Positions 39,863 through 52,777 of a DNA stretch of 64,000 nucleotides are shown one piece after another. The notes under the pieces were generated by a model. That model did no database searches. It worked only from the letters and a program-made list of their open reading frames with translations, and had not been told where the DNA came from. This DNA is from Humulus lupulus. Taxonomy: Eukaryota > Streptophyta > Magnoliopsida > Rosales > Cannabaceae. Numbering within the stretch: position 1 is the stretch's first letter; each line of letters begins with the position of its first letter. Position numbers and translations under genes: made by a program. Location: NCBI RefSeq assembly GCF_963169125.1, contig NC_084793.1, positions 97,855,071-97,919,070 of the forward strand, read 5' to 3'.

Positions 39863-42074
39863 AAGAAAATGAGGCGTCTCTCTCATTCCCATGTTTCTTA
39901 CATGCTCCTTAAAATATTTCATGGATAAAGTCTTTGTGAAAGGATCTGCAAGATTATACTCTAAAGCTATCTTCATTACTGCAACATCTCCTCGATGAAC
40001 TATCTCTCTTACCAAGTGATTCTTCCTCTCGATGTGCTTTCCCCTCTTATGACTCCGTGGTTCCTTTGAGTTAGCTACTGCCCCACTATTGTCACAATAT
40101 AGGATTAGTGGCTTATCCACATCTGGAACTACTTCCAGATCAGAATAGAACTTCTTAAGCCACACAGCCTCCTTAGCTGCTTCACAAGCTGCTATATACT
40201 CGACTTCCATGGTGGAATCTACAATGCTGGTTTGTTTAATACTTTGTCAGACTACTGCTCCTCCTCCAAGAGTAAACAGTGATCCAGAAGTCAATTTCCG
40301 ACTATCTCTGTTTGATTGAAAATCAGAATCAGTGTAACCAGTGGGGTTTAGGTCTCCACTTGAATATACAAGCATATAATCTCTAGTATTTCTAAGATAC
40401 TTGAGAATATTCTTCACTGCAATCCAATGACTCAATCCAGGATTGTATTGATAGCGGCTGACTATCCCTACCACATAACAAATGTCAGGTCTTGTACATA
40501 GCATAGCAGACATTAGACTGCCTACCACTGAGGCATAAGGATACTGTCTCATGTCTTCCTCTTCCTGAGGTGTTTTGGGACACTGCTCCTTGGAAAGGAC
40601 TACTCCAGAACGGGTTGGCATATCACCCTTTTTGGAGTTTTTCATATTAAAGGGTTCTAGCACCTTATCAATATAATTTTCTTGAGACAGCGCCAAAGTT
40701 TTTTCTGTCTATCTCTAAGAATTTTAATGCCCAGAACATACTTGGCTTCTCCCTAATCTTTCATTTGGAATTGTTCAGCTAACCAGTTCTTTACCTTTAA
40801 TAATGATGTTACGTCAGTGCCAATCAGTAATATATCATCAACGTAAAGAACGAGGAATACTACCACACCATCTTTGATTTGTAGACACAAGGTTCATCAA
40901 CGTTTTGTTCAAAACCAAACGTTTCAATTATGTCATCAAATCTAAGATTCCAAGATCTAGAAGCTTGTTTGAATCCATAGATGAGCCTAAGAAGCTTGCA
41001 AACTTTTTGCTCTTAACCTTTTACTTCGAACCCTTCTGGTTGAGATATGTAAATGCTTTCGTCAAGGTAGCCATTCAAAAAAGCTGTTTTGACATCCATT
41101 TGCCAAATCTCATAATCCATGCACGCAGCAATGGATAAGAGTATATGAATGGATTTTAGCATGGCTACAGGAGAAAAAATTTCTTCATAATCAACCCATT
41201 CTTTCTGTGTGTAACCTTTGGCTACAAGCCTTGCTTTGAAAGTCTCTACTTTCCCACCCACTCCTCTTTTCTTCTTGAATATCCACTTGCAACCAATGGG
41301 TTTGATATTCTTTGGTGGATCTTCAAGAACCTAGACAGAATTGGAATACATCGATTCCATTTCTTGGTTCATGGCTTCTTGCCATTTGTCCTTGTTGGAA
41401 TCATTCATTACATCTTTAAATGTCAATGGATCGTCTTTGTTTATGTCAGACACAAGCATTTGAACTTTGTGTTCATAGCGTATGGGTTGCTTACTAACCC
41501 ACCCACTACGACGAGGTTCTCTACTATTCTGACTAGAACTTGCAGTTTCCTCTTGTCGTTTTTCATTGGTTGTTGCTGGTGACTTTGCAACTTCATTCGA
41601 GACCATCTCCTCCAGTACAACCTTACTGCGAGGTTTGTGGTTATTAACATAGTCATGTTCAAGAAAAGTTGCATTTTGTTGATACAAATGTTTTTTTTTC
41701 TTTTTGACTATAGAAAATTCCACCTCTAGTCTCTTTGGAATATCCCACAAACATGCACACTTCAGTGCGTGATTCTAACTTCCCGGTCTTTCCTTTAAGC
41801 ACATGTGCAGGACACCCCCAAATTCGAAAAATGGTGTAAAATAGATTTACAACCATTCCATAATTCCATGGGTGTCATCTGGATAGACTTAGATGGAACA
41901 ACATTCAATATGTATAGAGCACATTGAATTGCATAGCCCCAGAATGACAGTGGTAATGATGAGAAGCTCATCATTGATCTAACCATATCTAGTAACGTTC
42001 TGTTCTGTCTTTCTGAAACACCATTTTGCTGTCGCGTTCCAGGTGTTGTGAGTTGGGATTGAATACCATTCTCA
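39860..42074 (-). pseudogene. Copia F pol: integrase end, reverse transcriptase, RNase H
   Basis: From the solo-LTR junction (42074): integrase end RQQNGVSERQNRTLLDMV with SFWGYAIQCALYILN, then the GCPAHVLK and VCMFVGYSKETRGG blocks. RT begins with KWQEAMNQEMESM, CKWIFK, VETFKARLVAKGYTQ, FSPVAMLKSIHILLSIAA, QMDVKTAFLNGYL and catalytic YVDDILLIG (near 40830). RNase H: RSGVVLSKEQ ..., GYTDSDF, EYIAACEAAKEAVWLKKF, LYCDNSGAVANS, KHIERKNHLVRE. It ends at 39860. Stops (for example 41331) and frameshifts (between 41013 and 40696, and near 41760) disable it. Copia-type domain order. Confidence 0.93.
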
Positions 42075-44093
42075 CGCAGTGTAGTGTCTCAGAATTTTAC
42101 TTAGCTAGATAGTAGTAGTATTAGCTTGTAGTATGTTAGTTTCTGTGGATTTTGGTTCAATCCGGGACTTAGTTGAAAATTCATAGCAACAGTTATGGAT
42201 TTTATAAGTTTAACCTATAGTTTAGAAATATTAATTATAACATAAGGTTTGATTAATTTTGCTGGTCCTAGAAATATTATTTATTTTAACGTGAGGTTTA
42301 GATAGAATTAATAAGAATGCGACACTTGTCACAAGCATGTTTATTAAGTATTTAAGTATTTTGATGAATAGTTTAATTAAAAGAAAGATCTAAAAGCTCT
42401 AGAACCTTCCAGCAGCTGTTAGGATCATGTTTTTACTCAGTCAAAGCTGTTTATTCAATTCAAAATATGCTGAAAAAGTACAAATACATGTTTGATATAT
42501 CAACGTATGCCGATATATCGCCTACGGGAGATATGGAAAACACGTCGACTTCGCACGAACGAAAGCACGAAGGCTTGGGGTATAGGTCCAGGCGATATAT
42601 CGTCCAGGGTAAGCGATATATCGCCCCTGGGAGACATTTTTGAATTACTTGAGGATTTAAGATTTAAAAACAGCCTTAACCACTTGGACTTGCTCTTGAA
42701 TGATTTTGACCGAGTTTTGGGCATCTGTTGAACAAAAATTCAAATCTTGTTCATTTTATATTCATTTTAAAAGGGGTTAGTTTCACTCATTGAAATCTAT
42801 AAATAGGACCTAGTACTCAACCATTTCACTCATCATTCAAGCATTGTTCAGAGCCTCCAAGCTGCTAAGGTTACTGTAGAGAGAAACACTTGGGTTTTGG
42901 GTTAAAAGATTTTCCAATCTAAGCTTTTCTAAACACTTGGGAAGTAAGATATAGTGCTATTTCGGTATCGAGATGTAGATCAAAGTCATAGTTCATCCAA
43001 GGTATTCTTATTCTTAAGTTCAGTTCTTCGTAGTTCTTTAGTTTTCTTTTATTTTCATTCAGATCCTAACTCTTTGTTATGATTCTTGGTTAGGTGTTTA
43101 AGTTCCTTGAAACTTAAGGTTTTTTGGTAAGTTTCTACTTTGATGGTTTAGTTCTCTTTTTCATATCCCTTTCTTTAGAAACTCATGGTTTTACTGTTGG
43201 TTTTAGGAGTGTTCCAAATCTCGTTCTTGTCTCCATATCCAGATTTTTTGTAAAGAAAATAGGTTAGATTATATGTGTTTATATGTTTATTTTATGATAT
43301 GATATGTGATATGATATATGTTGTAGTCCTTGGGCATATGACTTGCTTAGATAATAAGCCCCAATAATTTATGTTGTAGTCGCTTGGGCATATGACTTGC
43401 TTAGATAGCAAGCCCCATGAATTTTTATCATTTTCGTGGTTTAGAGTTATGATTTACCCTACCTCGATTAGTAGACAGAGGACCTAGATGGGTTATCATA
43501 TACTATAGTTGTGATCTAACCTACCTCGATTAGAAGACTGATGACCTGGATGGTTTTATCACATACCACGTTAATGAGTTAATGGCCATTAATATTGCAG
43601 TCCTATATGATATGCGTTTTTATAGTCATATGTTTTATAGTATATGCTTTATGATATAGTATAATGTTTTATGATTTATGACATGTATGTTTTTAGTAGA
43701 TTTTCCTTGCTGGGCATTAGGCTCATTCCTTTCTTTTTAGATGGTGCAGGAAAATGAGCATGGAAGGCGGGAAGGATTCGTGGCAGCTTGGCATGTATGT
43801 TGAGGATGAATGGATTGAATGGACTGCTGGAAGATCAAGGATGACGTTGTTTTTAAGTCTTTTGATTTATGTTTTTATGAATTTCCGCACTTAGTATTTT
43901 AAACAATTGATTTAATGTTTATGTTTATGTTTTATAATAATGAGATCCCATACCATATTTTGTATTTGTTGCAATATTTTAGGTTTTAAATAAAGTTATG
44001 TTATTTCATACGTATGTATTTCAAATTAGTAGCTATATCATAGTGGTTTTTAATGGTCCGAGGTCTTAGAAATAGTCGAGGCATTACACGCAG
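42075..44093 (+). mobile_element. Solo LTR 1 (about 2.0 kb) inside copia F integrase
   Basis: 42080-44088 starts TGTAGTGTCTCAG and ends GAGGCATTACA, with a perfect duplication CGCAG at 42075-42079 and 44089-44093. TATA box CTATAAATAGG near 42797 gives plus orientation. No internal protein-coding region is present. It is the same family as the inverted copy at 54328-56306. It lies inside the copia integrase region, between the TIRGPSA-like part and LRENGIQSQ. Confidence 0.93.
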
Positions 44094-45003
44094 ATGGTCC
44101 ACGAATTCAAAATTTCAAGCACTCTCCTCCTTGATTAGATCGAAGAACTTTCAGTGATTTACCTAATTTCTTTTCAGCCTCTGCTTGAAATTCTTTTAAC
44201 TTTCCAAAAGTTTCAAATTTTCTTTGCATTAAGTATAGGTAACCATATCTTGAATAATCGTCAACTAAAGTGGCAAAGTATTAATAACCTCATCTTGCTT
44301 GTACATTAAGTGGATCACAAACATCCGTATGTACCACCTAAAGTGGTTCTGTAGCTCTTGAACCTTTAGCAGAGAAAGGTCTTTTGGTCATCTTGCCTTC
44401 TAGACAAGATTCACAAACAGTTAGAGATCAAATAGATAGTTCTCATAAAGGATCATCCTTTACAAGCCTATTAATTGTATCTAGACCAATATGGCCCAAT
44501 CTTAAGTCCACAAATATGTTTCACTATCGGAATCAGTCTTTTTTCGTTTAATAGATCTAGGATTAGTTGTTTTAAATAATTCAGAATTATAAGCAGATTT
44601 TGTTTTAGCCTACAGTTTATAAAGCCCATCAATAGATTTTGCATAACATATCTTGAAACCATATCTTGAAATAACAATCGAATTATTATTAAAAGAAATT
44701 TTAAAACCTTGTTCATGCAACATAGAAACATAAATTAAGTTTCTAGAAAATCCAGGAATATAATAAACGTTCTCTAAAACAAGAAATTTATTCTTCTCAA
44801 ATTCCAGATGGGCCGTTCCAACTGCTGCTGCAGAGACAATCTGACCACTGCCTACCCTCATAGTCACCTCTCCATCAGCAAGCTTCCTCGTCGAACTAAG
44901 AATCTGTAGAGAAAAACAAACATGATTAGTGGCTCCTGAATCTACTATCCAAGATGAGGAATTGTCTTCCACTAAACAAGCTTCTAACACAAGTAAATCA
45001 AAT
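44094..45003 (-). pseudogene. Copia F protease and integrase N-part
   Basis: Protease SSSWIVDSGATNHVC (near 44950) has the copia catalytic DSGA. It continues to VYYIPGFSRNLIYVSML and GLYKL, where TAG 44610 stops it. The integrase zinc region and core follow in shifting frames: WAILV near 44490, VCESCLEGKMTKRPFSAKGSRA near 44400, VHTDVCDPLNV near 44330, LVDDYSRYGYLYLM near 44250. It is cut at 44093 by solo LTR 1. A one-base shift separates it from gag. Confidence 0.88.
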
Positions 45004-45885
45004 TTACCCTTTATTTTTCTCTTTCAGGTTAGCGAGATACTTTGGACAGTTTCTCTTCCAGTGACCATCTACTCCACAGTGAAAACAAATCCCTTTAGGG
45101 GTCTTCTTTTTGGAGCTCTTGGTGTTCTTGTTCTCTTTGCCTTTGGATGACTTGTTAGGCTTCTTTGAATTCTTGTCTTTTTCTTTCTCCTTGTCCTTTC
45201 CATTTCCATTTTTCCTCTTTTTGGTTTTAGACTTTGAAGATGATGGGTTAGAATCAGCAACATTTGCTTCTCCTTCTTTCTCAGAACCTTTGTTAAGAGA
45301 TTCATAAGTTTGCAACTCATTCAACAGTTGTGTCATGTTATATGATAATTTGTTCATGACATAGTTGGTTGTGAAACCTTTAAAAGCTAGAGAAAGCGAT
45401 TCAGGTATAATGCTTACTTGAGTCCTTTCATCAATGATTGCCCCATGGATAATGGCATCGTGCATTATATTGATCATGTCTAATACATGTTCTCTGACAT
45501 AAACTCATTTCTTCATTTTCTTGGTCATGTAGGATCTGGTGGCCTCATGCCTGCACTGATCTGACTGCTGCCCAAACATATCTCGAAGGGTATCCCAGAT
45601 CTCATAAGCATTTTCAGTATTCTCAAACTTCTTTCTTAGCACATCGCTCATACTCGCAAGCACATAACACTTTGCTTTGTTGTTTGATATGATCCTATTA
45701 TCAAACTTTTCCCTTGCAGTTTTGGCAGCAGTAGCAGGAGGGATTTCAGGACATTCCTCAGTCAAGACAAATTTTTGGTTCTCACATATTAATACAATGT
45801 TCAAGTTTGATTTTCATTTCATGTAGTTTTCACCAGTCAACTTTTCATTTACAAGTAAAGAAGATATAGGATTTGAGCTAGACAT
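45004..45885 (-). pseudogene. Copia F gag
   Basis: Starts MSSSNPISSLLVNEKLTGENY (ATG 45885), typical of plant copia Gag. In-frame stops at 45814 and 45505. The conserved UBN2-like body follows (AYEIWDTLRDMFGQQS, FTTNYVMNKLSYNMTQLLNEL), then a Lys/Ser/Asn-rich linker and a CCHC zinc knuckle CFHCGVDGHWKRNC near 45070. Gag would package the RNA. The frame ends KEKNKG at 45004 and protease continues in another frame; since copia gag-pol is normally one frame, this is probably a mutation. Confidence 0.9.
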
Positions 45886-47719
45886 GATTGCTGAAAATAA
45901 ATAAATAAACAAAGATGAATTTATGCATATAATAAATATCATTAATTTTTCAGAATAGTAAACGTGATGCATGAATGCAACATTTAAAGAACACATAAAA
46001 AATAATTACTAATTCCACGATTAATTAATTTGAACATTAATGGACCAGCCTTAGGGTAGGTGAGACCAATTCCAAATTAATTTTGAGAAAAGTTCTCAAA
46101 TTTATAAGTGAAAACTTAAATCAAAATTTCTCTTTTGACTTATAAACAACCGCTTGTTTGGTCAATAATACACTAGTCTGCTCGAAAGCTTAATGTACCT
46201 TGTGAGTGTAACCCATTATTTTAGATCAATGACTTAACACAAGAGTGTGCTTTAGGGTCAGTCAAACTTGAAATACATCATTAAATCCTATTCTTGAAAA
46301 AGAAGTTTGCCTTGAGAATAACACAGTCGGAAGCCTTCCTTATGGGGACACAAGCAATGGTGTCGCGTGGCTCTCTCCAAGCTACCTCGGTGCTAACTAA
46401 TAATGGAGACCATGGGACTTATTGTCATAACTCCCTCTCCCACCCACTATTTTTAAAATATGTGTTTTCTCAAAACATCCTATGCTTTTTAATTAGTTTG
46501 TAAAAATAAAGTGATCTATTTTTACCAAATGATATTATAATAATTACTAATCAAATTAAGCAAAAATAAAATTATAGAATTATGCCCTAATTAATTCAAT
46601 TGTAATTTGCTACAATTATTAGGAATATCATTTATTATTTAATAAAATAATTTTATTAAATACTAGAAATTAAACAACTATTAAAATCTATTTCTTCTCT
46701 TGAACTAGTTAAAATTAGATTTATTATTATATGGTCCATCACATAAATCATATAATCACAAAGAACAATCTTAAGGCATGTTTCTACTCATATTAGATGC
46801 ATGCTAATTTTAAATACTACGTGGGTAATATGTATGGCATGTCAAAAATACATGATAAAGTATTAAATAATCTAATCACATTCAAACATTTAAATAAATA
46901 AATTTGGGTCGGGTGTCTTGGATATTTCTAGAAAAATTACAACACTTGCAAAAATATACACAAAAATGTAAGAAACTAAATAAGGCCTAAAGAGAACTCA
47001 ATCTTCAACTTTGGGCATTCACAAGTAGTCTTGATCCATTAAGACATTTATCCATTTAATTTTGAATTAAAATAACTTTTACTTATCTTAAAAAAAAATT
47101 AAGAATAATTTACTTTGGGCTTTAATGTCCAATAAGTTATTAGGCCCGCTTTTGAATTTGGGCTCAAACAATTAATTCAAAATAAAATAATTTTAATTAT
47201 GCGGTAAAATTAATTAGATCTGTAATTAAAATGAATAACTTTGATGCAAGCCCTATAGTTTAGAAACCTTAGGGGCAGCTGCATGAGGCTTGACATGGGG
47301 CAGAAGGCAAGCGGTTGTTGGGAGGTGTGGCTGCAGCTGGCGTCGGCATGGGCGCACGGAGCTGGCATGCGTAGGGGCGCAGGTGCACACGGGGCTAGCA
47401 GCACAGGAGCGCAGGTGCGCACGGGCGCGGGCCAGCAGGGTGCATGCGATAGCCTTAGGCTCGGGCTTCGAGGCACGGAACCTGGGGCTCGGGCCTTATA
47501 GAATTTTTCAAATAATTTAATGCAGAAAATTAAATTACAAAAATTCCTATGCCCCAAAATGGCTTACATTTTTCATCTATAAATTTAAGAACAATTCTTA
47601 AACTCAAAACACCATATAATTAACGACCCTTAAGAATAAACTTTAATCATACATACATCCATCCATTCACACATATTACGATAGCATAAGAATGCATATT
47701 ATTCCCACATAGTAATTAT
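45886..47719 (-). other. Copia F untranslated leader, with GC-rich patch
   Basis: 1.8 kb between the primer site and gag. Mostly AT-rich, no credible ORF. A markedly GC-rich patch at about 47270-47500 (GGGCGCACGG, GGTGCGCACGGGCGCGGGCC) breaks the composition. ORFs in that patch are low-complexity readings with no recognised domain. Confidence 0.6.
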
Positions 47720-47735
47720 GACCGCTCTGGTACCA
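47720..47735 (-). other. Primer binding site of copia F
   Basis: Minus strand TGGTACCAGAGCGGTC, two bases after the LTR end TCCTAACA. It matches the usual plant copia site for initiator tRNA-Met (TGGTATCAGAGC) with one change. Confidence 0.85.
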
Positions 47736-47737
47736 AT

Positions 47738-49901
47738 TGTTAGGAACGAGTTTCCTAATATGCAGCAGAATGATAGTGGGTTGGCCCAGTGTACAACAAA
47801 AATTTTTGTAACATATTTAAACTACCTTTAAATATGAGGATCCATTAATGTACATACATTAATCATAAGCAAGAAAAGAATAGAAAACATACCTCTTGAT
47901 GCCTATCAAATGTCTTTGCTATCTTTTCGTAAAATGAACGATCTTCCTATCCACGCTACTCTCAGGTACTCACACCAAGATCTTCCACAACGTTCTCTAC
48001 ACCTCAAGAAGTGTGTAGGCACTTAGAGAATAAAAGATGGTAAATTTCTGATTCAACTTGATGTACTTAACACATGAGATCAAGATAATAGGTCTGAGAT
48101 TGATTCTGTATCTCTTTTTTAGGGAGAGATAGAAAAGTATCGTTCTTTTCTTTTTGAGTGAATAAAAGAATGTCATCTTTATTTTCTGATAAGTCTAACT
48201 TAAATAGAAGATATTTAAAAAAAAAAATTTAAAATCTGTAACCAATTTACAATTTATCTTTTAATTAATTAATTATCTCATTAATGAAAATATCAAAAAA
48301 ACTAACTTTTGAATTTTCCATTAATTAATTAATTAAATAAATAAAAGTGAAAAATCTATCCCTAAAACATATGTGGCTCACGCCACACACAGCCCAGGGA
48401 CACTGTGTGTGTCGTGTAGCACCCTATATTTTAGGAATATTTGATTTTTCCACAATTATTTAATTATTTATTCAAACTACCTTATCAGATAAAATCCAAC
48501 AACCTGATAATTAATTCATATTTGAATTAATTATCTTTTTAACTAATTATCAAATATAATTAATTATTTGAATAAATATCAATCTTTTAAATTCAAATCC
48601 AATTTGAACTTATCAGATTATTATCTCCCACTTAAATAAAGATATTTAATTAATTAAAACCAATTTTTAATAAATACTCATTTAAAAAATTAAATATTAA
48701 TTTTATTATAATTTTAAAAATTATAATTAATTAATTAATATAATTTCAAAAATTATATATTAATTAATTTTGTTAATTACAACTAATTTGTAATTAATTA
48801 ATTAATCATTATTATCACATAATTGCATATTTGGCCCGAAGAACAAATTTCTTCTTAAGTATGTCTTTTCACCATTTTCCCTTTATATCAACTCTTGCCT
48901 TGAATAGTGTTGATAGAGCCGCTGTGGAAACCTATGGACCTATAATTCCAAGCTCCAATAAATTTGAGATTATTAATGAAACTCTTTAATTGAATAATCT
49001 TAATTTATTAATCTCATTATTACTCCACTATAAATATGAGACTGCCCTCTTGTAATTATAGACATTTCATTTACTGGGTACTTTATAATAATAAAGCGTC
49101 CATTGATATAATCATTACATACAAATGAACTCTCTAATAATGGTTCATAATTAACCGGGAATAAAATTACAATTTTACCCATTTAATTATATCTTGTTTC
49201 TTTAAGTACCATTGACTTTACTAATGAAGGTTAATTCATAACTAAATTATGAATTTGAGCTCAATAACCTTTAAGTCCCAAAAGTCAACCCTTAAGAGAA
49301 CCATTATTCAATCTCTTACGAGAAGGTATAGATTCTATATCTGTAAACTATGTCCCCAACCATTTACATTAATGAGTTCCCAAAACAAAAGTTTCTAGTC
49401 TGATCATTCCGACAGACCCTAACAAGTGAATCAAAGAACTCATATAACATAAACAGGAGGTCATAGTAACTTCAGGATTAAGATCTATTTGTATATGATC
49501 ATCAGATGATGTATTTAATTAATACTTCGAAACAGTATTTAACTAAGTATTAATAAACATATCTGGTCCAGTTCTATATATTCTCTAATATATAAAGTAC
49601 ACCCACTAAAGTGTCCTACTACACTAGTAATCCGGATCTAGATCATATGTATTCATAATACTAGTGGATCGTACTTGCAGTAATTAATCTAAAGATTCCA
49701 TAACTTTATTTTACTGCGAACTATTCAAGTTCATTTATCTCAAACACAATCCTCCCGTACCAATACGTGGTTGAGATCACATATATGAACTTGTGAATTT
49801 TTCTTATATTAATTAAAATATATGCACAACATATTCAATTTATTTATTTATTTCTTAAAACAATGTCTACTACATATGCTTTTAGGGCACAATTCCCAAC
49901 A
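47738..49901 (-). repeat. 5' LTR of copia F
   Basis: 2,164 bp. Plus view TGTTAGGAACGAG...CACAATTCCCAACA. Complete copy used to recognise the interrupted 3' LTR at 23217-23735 and 38627-39845. Very AT-rich with many TTAATTAA runs. A small GC-richer stretch near 48368-48420 (GTGGCTCACGCCACACACAGCC) lies in the segment missing from the 3' LTR. Confidence 0.93.
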
Positions 49902-50125
49902 AAAGATGGTTTCATGCTCGTAAAAATTGACATGAAGAAAGCGTACGACAGGATAGATTGGAGTTTCATTAAAAGGGTGATGCAATGCTGGGGCTTCGCA
50001 TAGATCTTTATAAACTGGATTATGCAATGTATTACGACATCCAGTATGTCTATATTGTTGATTGGTAGTTCGTGTAGCTCCATCATTCCGAGTAGGGGTT
50101 TGAGACAAGGAGATCCACAATCTCT
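49902..50125 (+). pseudogene. LINE-G piece 2: RT palm
   Basis: DGFMLVKIDMKKAYDRIDWSF and then CWGFA, IFINWIMQCIT, SRGLRQGDPQS (after one frameshift). This continues directly from piece 1 across the copia insertion. It is cut after GDPQS, exactly before the FADD motif region, by the insert at 50126-52777. Confidence 0.9.
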
Positions 50126-52777
50126 GGTGTTGAACAAGAAAAAATATATATAAATTAATTTCTTTTTATTTCTTTAAAACGGTCAAAACCAAAAAAAAAA
50201 AAAAAAAATTATTTATAAAAGAAAAAATAAGAGTCAGTCAAAAGAAGAGAAAAATGAGGAGAGATTCTCTCTACTTTCCACCTCTCCTCACTTTCACGTT
50301 AAAGTGACTGAAAATAAATAAATAAATAAACAAATCAACTTAAAATAGGGCAGTGAAGAAGAACAGGAAAAAAAGGGATTGATTTTTGGAAAATAAGAGA
50401 AGACAGAAGAGAGAGAAACAAAAGGAAAAAAGAAAACAAATAGATTAAATTACGTATTTTCAAAGTTCTTCTTTAAGGTTTACAAGGGTAAGTAAACTTA
50501 CATTCTTTTTTTACTCTCTACTTTTCTTTGCTAGAATATCTCCAATTCTCTTTGGTTCACTAGACCAAATGAGTCAATATGTGGCACATAACCAAAGAGG
50601 AAAGGAAGAGACCATAATTTTCTTATTGTTATGTTGCTGAAATCATTGCCATCAGTTTCTAATTTTCTCTTTGATTCACTATACGAAATGAGTTAATATG
50701 TGAAACATAATCAAAGAGCAAAATCAAAATCTTGATAAAATGGATTGTTAAGGTTTTTTTTTTTACAATTTCTTTTTGATTCACTAGACAAAACTAGTCA
50801 ATATGTAATACATAATCAAAGAGAAAAATCTTTATAAAAATATATTTGTTCTGCTGTCAAAATTATCACAAAATTTTAGTTTTGGTGAAAATACAGTAAT
50901 TAAGAAAATGTTCATTTTTGCAAAATACCTCATTAACCAAAAAGGTTTTGAAAGAGTTCAATGGATTAAATATATTTCACTGTTGCAATCTCTTGCTTAA
51001 GCAGGCGAAGTCGAAAGTTTTTTTTACTGATATTCAAAAGGCAGAGATCAATTTTGAGATATCTGCATGTATGTTCAATAAAAAAAATGACGATGAATTC
51101 ATGTTTAGAGTCCGAAACAAAGAAAGAAAAATTGAGGGTATTCAGTCAACTCATAGATATGAGCTCTTTGGCATTTAGCACATACCTTTATCACAGATTG
51201 ATCCAGTTAAAAAAAATAACTTTTAATTCTACATGCAAGGAAATAATATCAGTAAATACATAACGAATATATAGAAAAAAAATGATGTATATATAGATTA
51301 AATATATATGTGCAAGTGGTTTCTCGAAATCCTAAAAGTCTGAAAAGCTTTCAATGTTTGACAGATCAACAAATATGTATAATATATATATATATACAAA
51401 TATTGGAAAATACACATATTGAAAGGAATTATCCAAATTGAAATAACGTGGCTTATCAAATGAGTTTGGTCTTTGAGTCCAAAACTGACAGATATGTGGA
51501 ACAACATATAAATGCCCACCGAGTAATCCAACTGCTACTGCAATACTCTTTAAATTTTCCTTCGAGCTAAAATTCTCTTTCTCAAATTTAGAGAATTTTG
51601 ATGAGTGAATTGAGATGAGTACAATAGAAAAAGCTTATATAGACAGATTCTATCTCAAATTCAATTCAAATTTAAAATTGAAATCTGAAACAAAAAGATA
51701 TTTTCTACCAAATTTAAATATTATAAGAATTTAGTTTAAAGAGTTCACTCTCAAATCTTGGGAATTATTAAATTAAAAAATAAAATAAATTCTTGATAAC
51801 AAAAATATAAATAGATTTTAAGACATAAAATTATCACAAAAATGACAAAATTCTAAAATCGTGTAAATGATATAAAATTTTCAAATCCCAAATGAACTCA
51901 TTAAAACATCTCAAATGATAAAATTCATTTTAAATGGAATATCAAAGAGGTCATTTACCTCAACAAAAGTCACAAAAGAGGTCTTTTACCTAAAAATTCT
52001 AAAGTGCACTAAAGCACCTTTAAAACCATACAAAATGGTATTTTGAAGAGGTCATTCACCTCAAAATTCAAAAATGAACCAAAGCATCTCTAAAGTAAAA
52101 ATAACCAAATTTTCAAAATGAGGTTGTCAACCTCAAAAATTCTAAAGTATCACAAATATTCACTTTGAACTACGTTTGACTTGATTCCTATGAAGAATAC
52201 GTAGGAAACTTAGTTGCTAAATATAAGTGCAGTCACAAGTACCACAAATATCACAAATTATCAAATGATTCAAACATCAAACACAACTCTCAAAATTTCA
52301 TAAAAGGTCATTCACCTTGGAATTTTTCCTAATTTATAAAACATTAAATAATTCCATGATATGGTCATCTACCAGAATTTCATAAATTTCTAGAAATACA
52401 ATGAATTCTTATGAATGGTCATTTACCGGAATTCTTCCACTCATTTTTCCAAATAACTATCTAGAACTGCAAGTGATTTGATCATTTATAAAGAGGGGTA
52501 TGTAGGCAGCTTAGTCAGTCAAATTTACTTAGTGCAGTTGCAATTCCAAATTCCTCCAAATTTTCCTAAAATTACACAAGTAATTAATATCATCATAATT
52601 GGAATCAAAATGTTTTCATTTAAATAAAATTATTAGTAATTAAGAGGCTATTATTATAATCTTGGATGTGTCTAACTCAAATTAATAAACTCTTATGCTA
52701 TAAAATTGGCATAGGTAAAATTATGTTTGGCATTAATTTTAATATATGAAATTTGAAATTTTTGCCTAACATATGAC
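50126..52777. mobile_element. Unclassified 2.65-kb insertion in LINE-G
   Basis: Separates LINE-G RT motif RQGDP from FIIAAEVLSRLL, so it is an insertion. Possible 5-bp duplication TCTCT (50121-50125 and 52778-52782), but this is low-complexity. No recognised protein; the 86-codon ORF at 50918-51178 has no known domain. It holds a 19-A run, three 52-bp inverted-end repeats (50548-50823) and a series of short hairpin motifs (51947-52432). Near its ends are TGTTGAAC and CCTAACA, so a solo LTR is possible, but the flanks next to those ends do not match. Confidence 0.6.
50548..50823. repeat. Three spaced 52-bp repeats with inverted ends
   Basis: Copies at 50548-50599, 50667-50718 and 50771-50823 share CTCTTTGATTCACTAGAC...AATGAGTCAATATGTG...ACATAATCAAAGAG. 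The first and last 8-10 bases of each are inverted complements, so each can form a hairpin. The central TGAGTCA in the first copy resembles a bZIP/AP-1 site. Confidence 0.8.

Larger units (their letters stand above)
23212..49906 (-). mobile_element. Ty1-copia element F with nested insertions
   Basis: Minus-strand copia element at 23217-49901 inside LINE-G. The target duplication AAAGA lies at 23212-23216 and 49902-49906; joining the flanks restores the LINE frame. 5' LTR 47738-49901, primer site 47720-47735, long leader, gag, protease, integrase, RT, RNase H, polypurine tract, 3' LTR (39845 down to 23217). Three later insertions lie inside: LINE-H and Tat element C in the 3' LTR, and a 2.0-kb solo LTR in the integrase domain. 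Order PR-INT-RT-RH defines copia. Multiple stops and frameshifts. Confidence 0.93.

Noticed and set aside
47210..47557. Proline/alanine/cysteine-rich ORFs on both strands in the GC-rich patch
   Set aside because: They are readings of low-complexity GC-rich DNA in an untranslated leader, with no domain and no conserved start.
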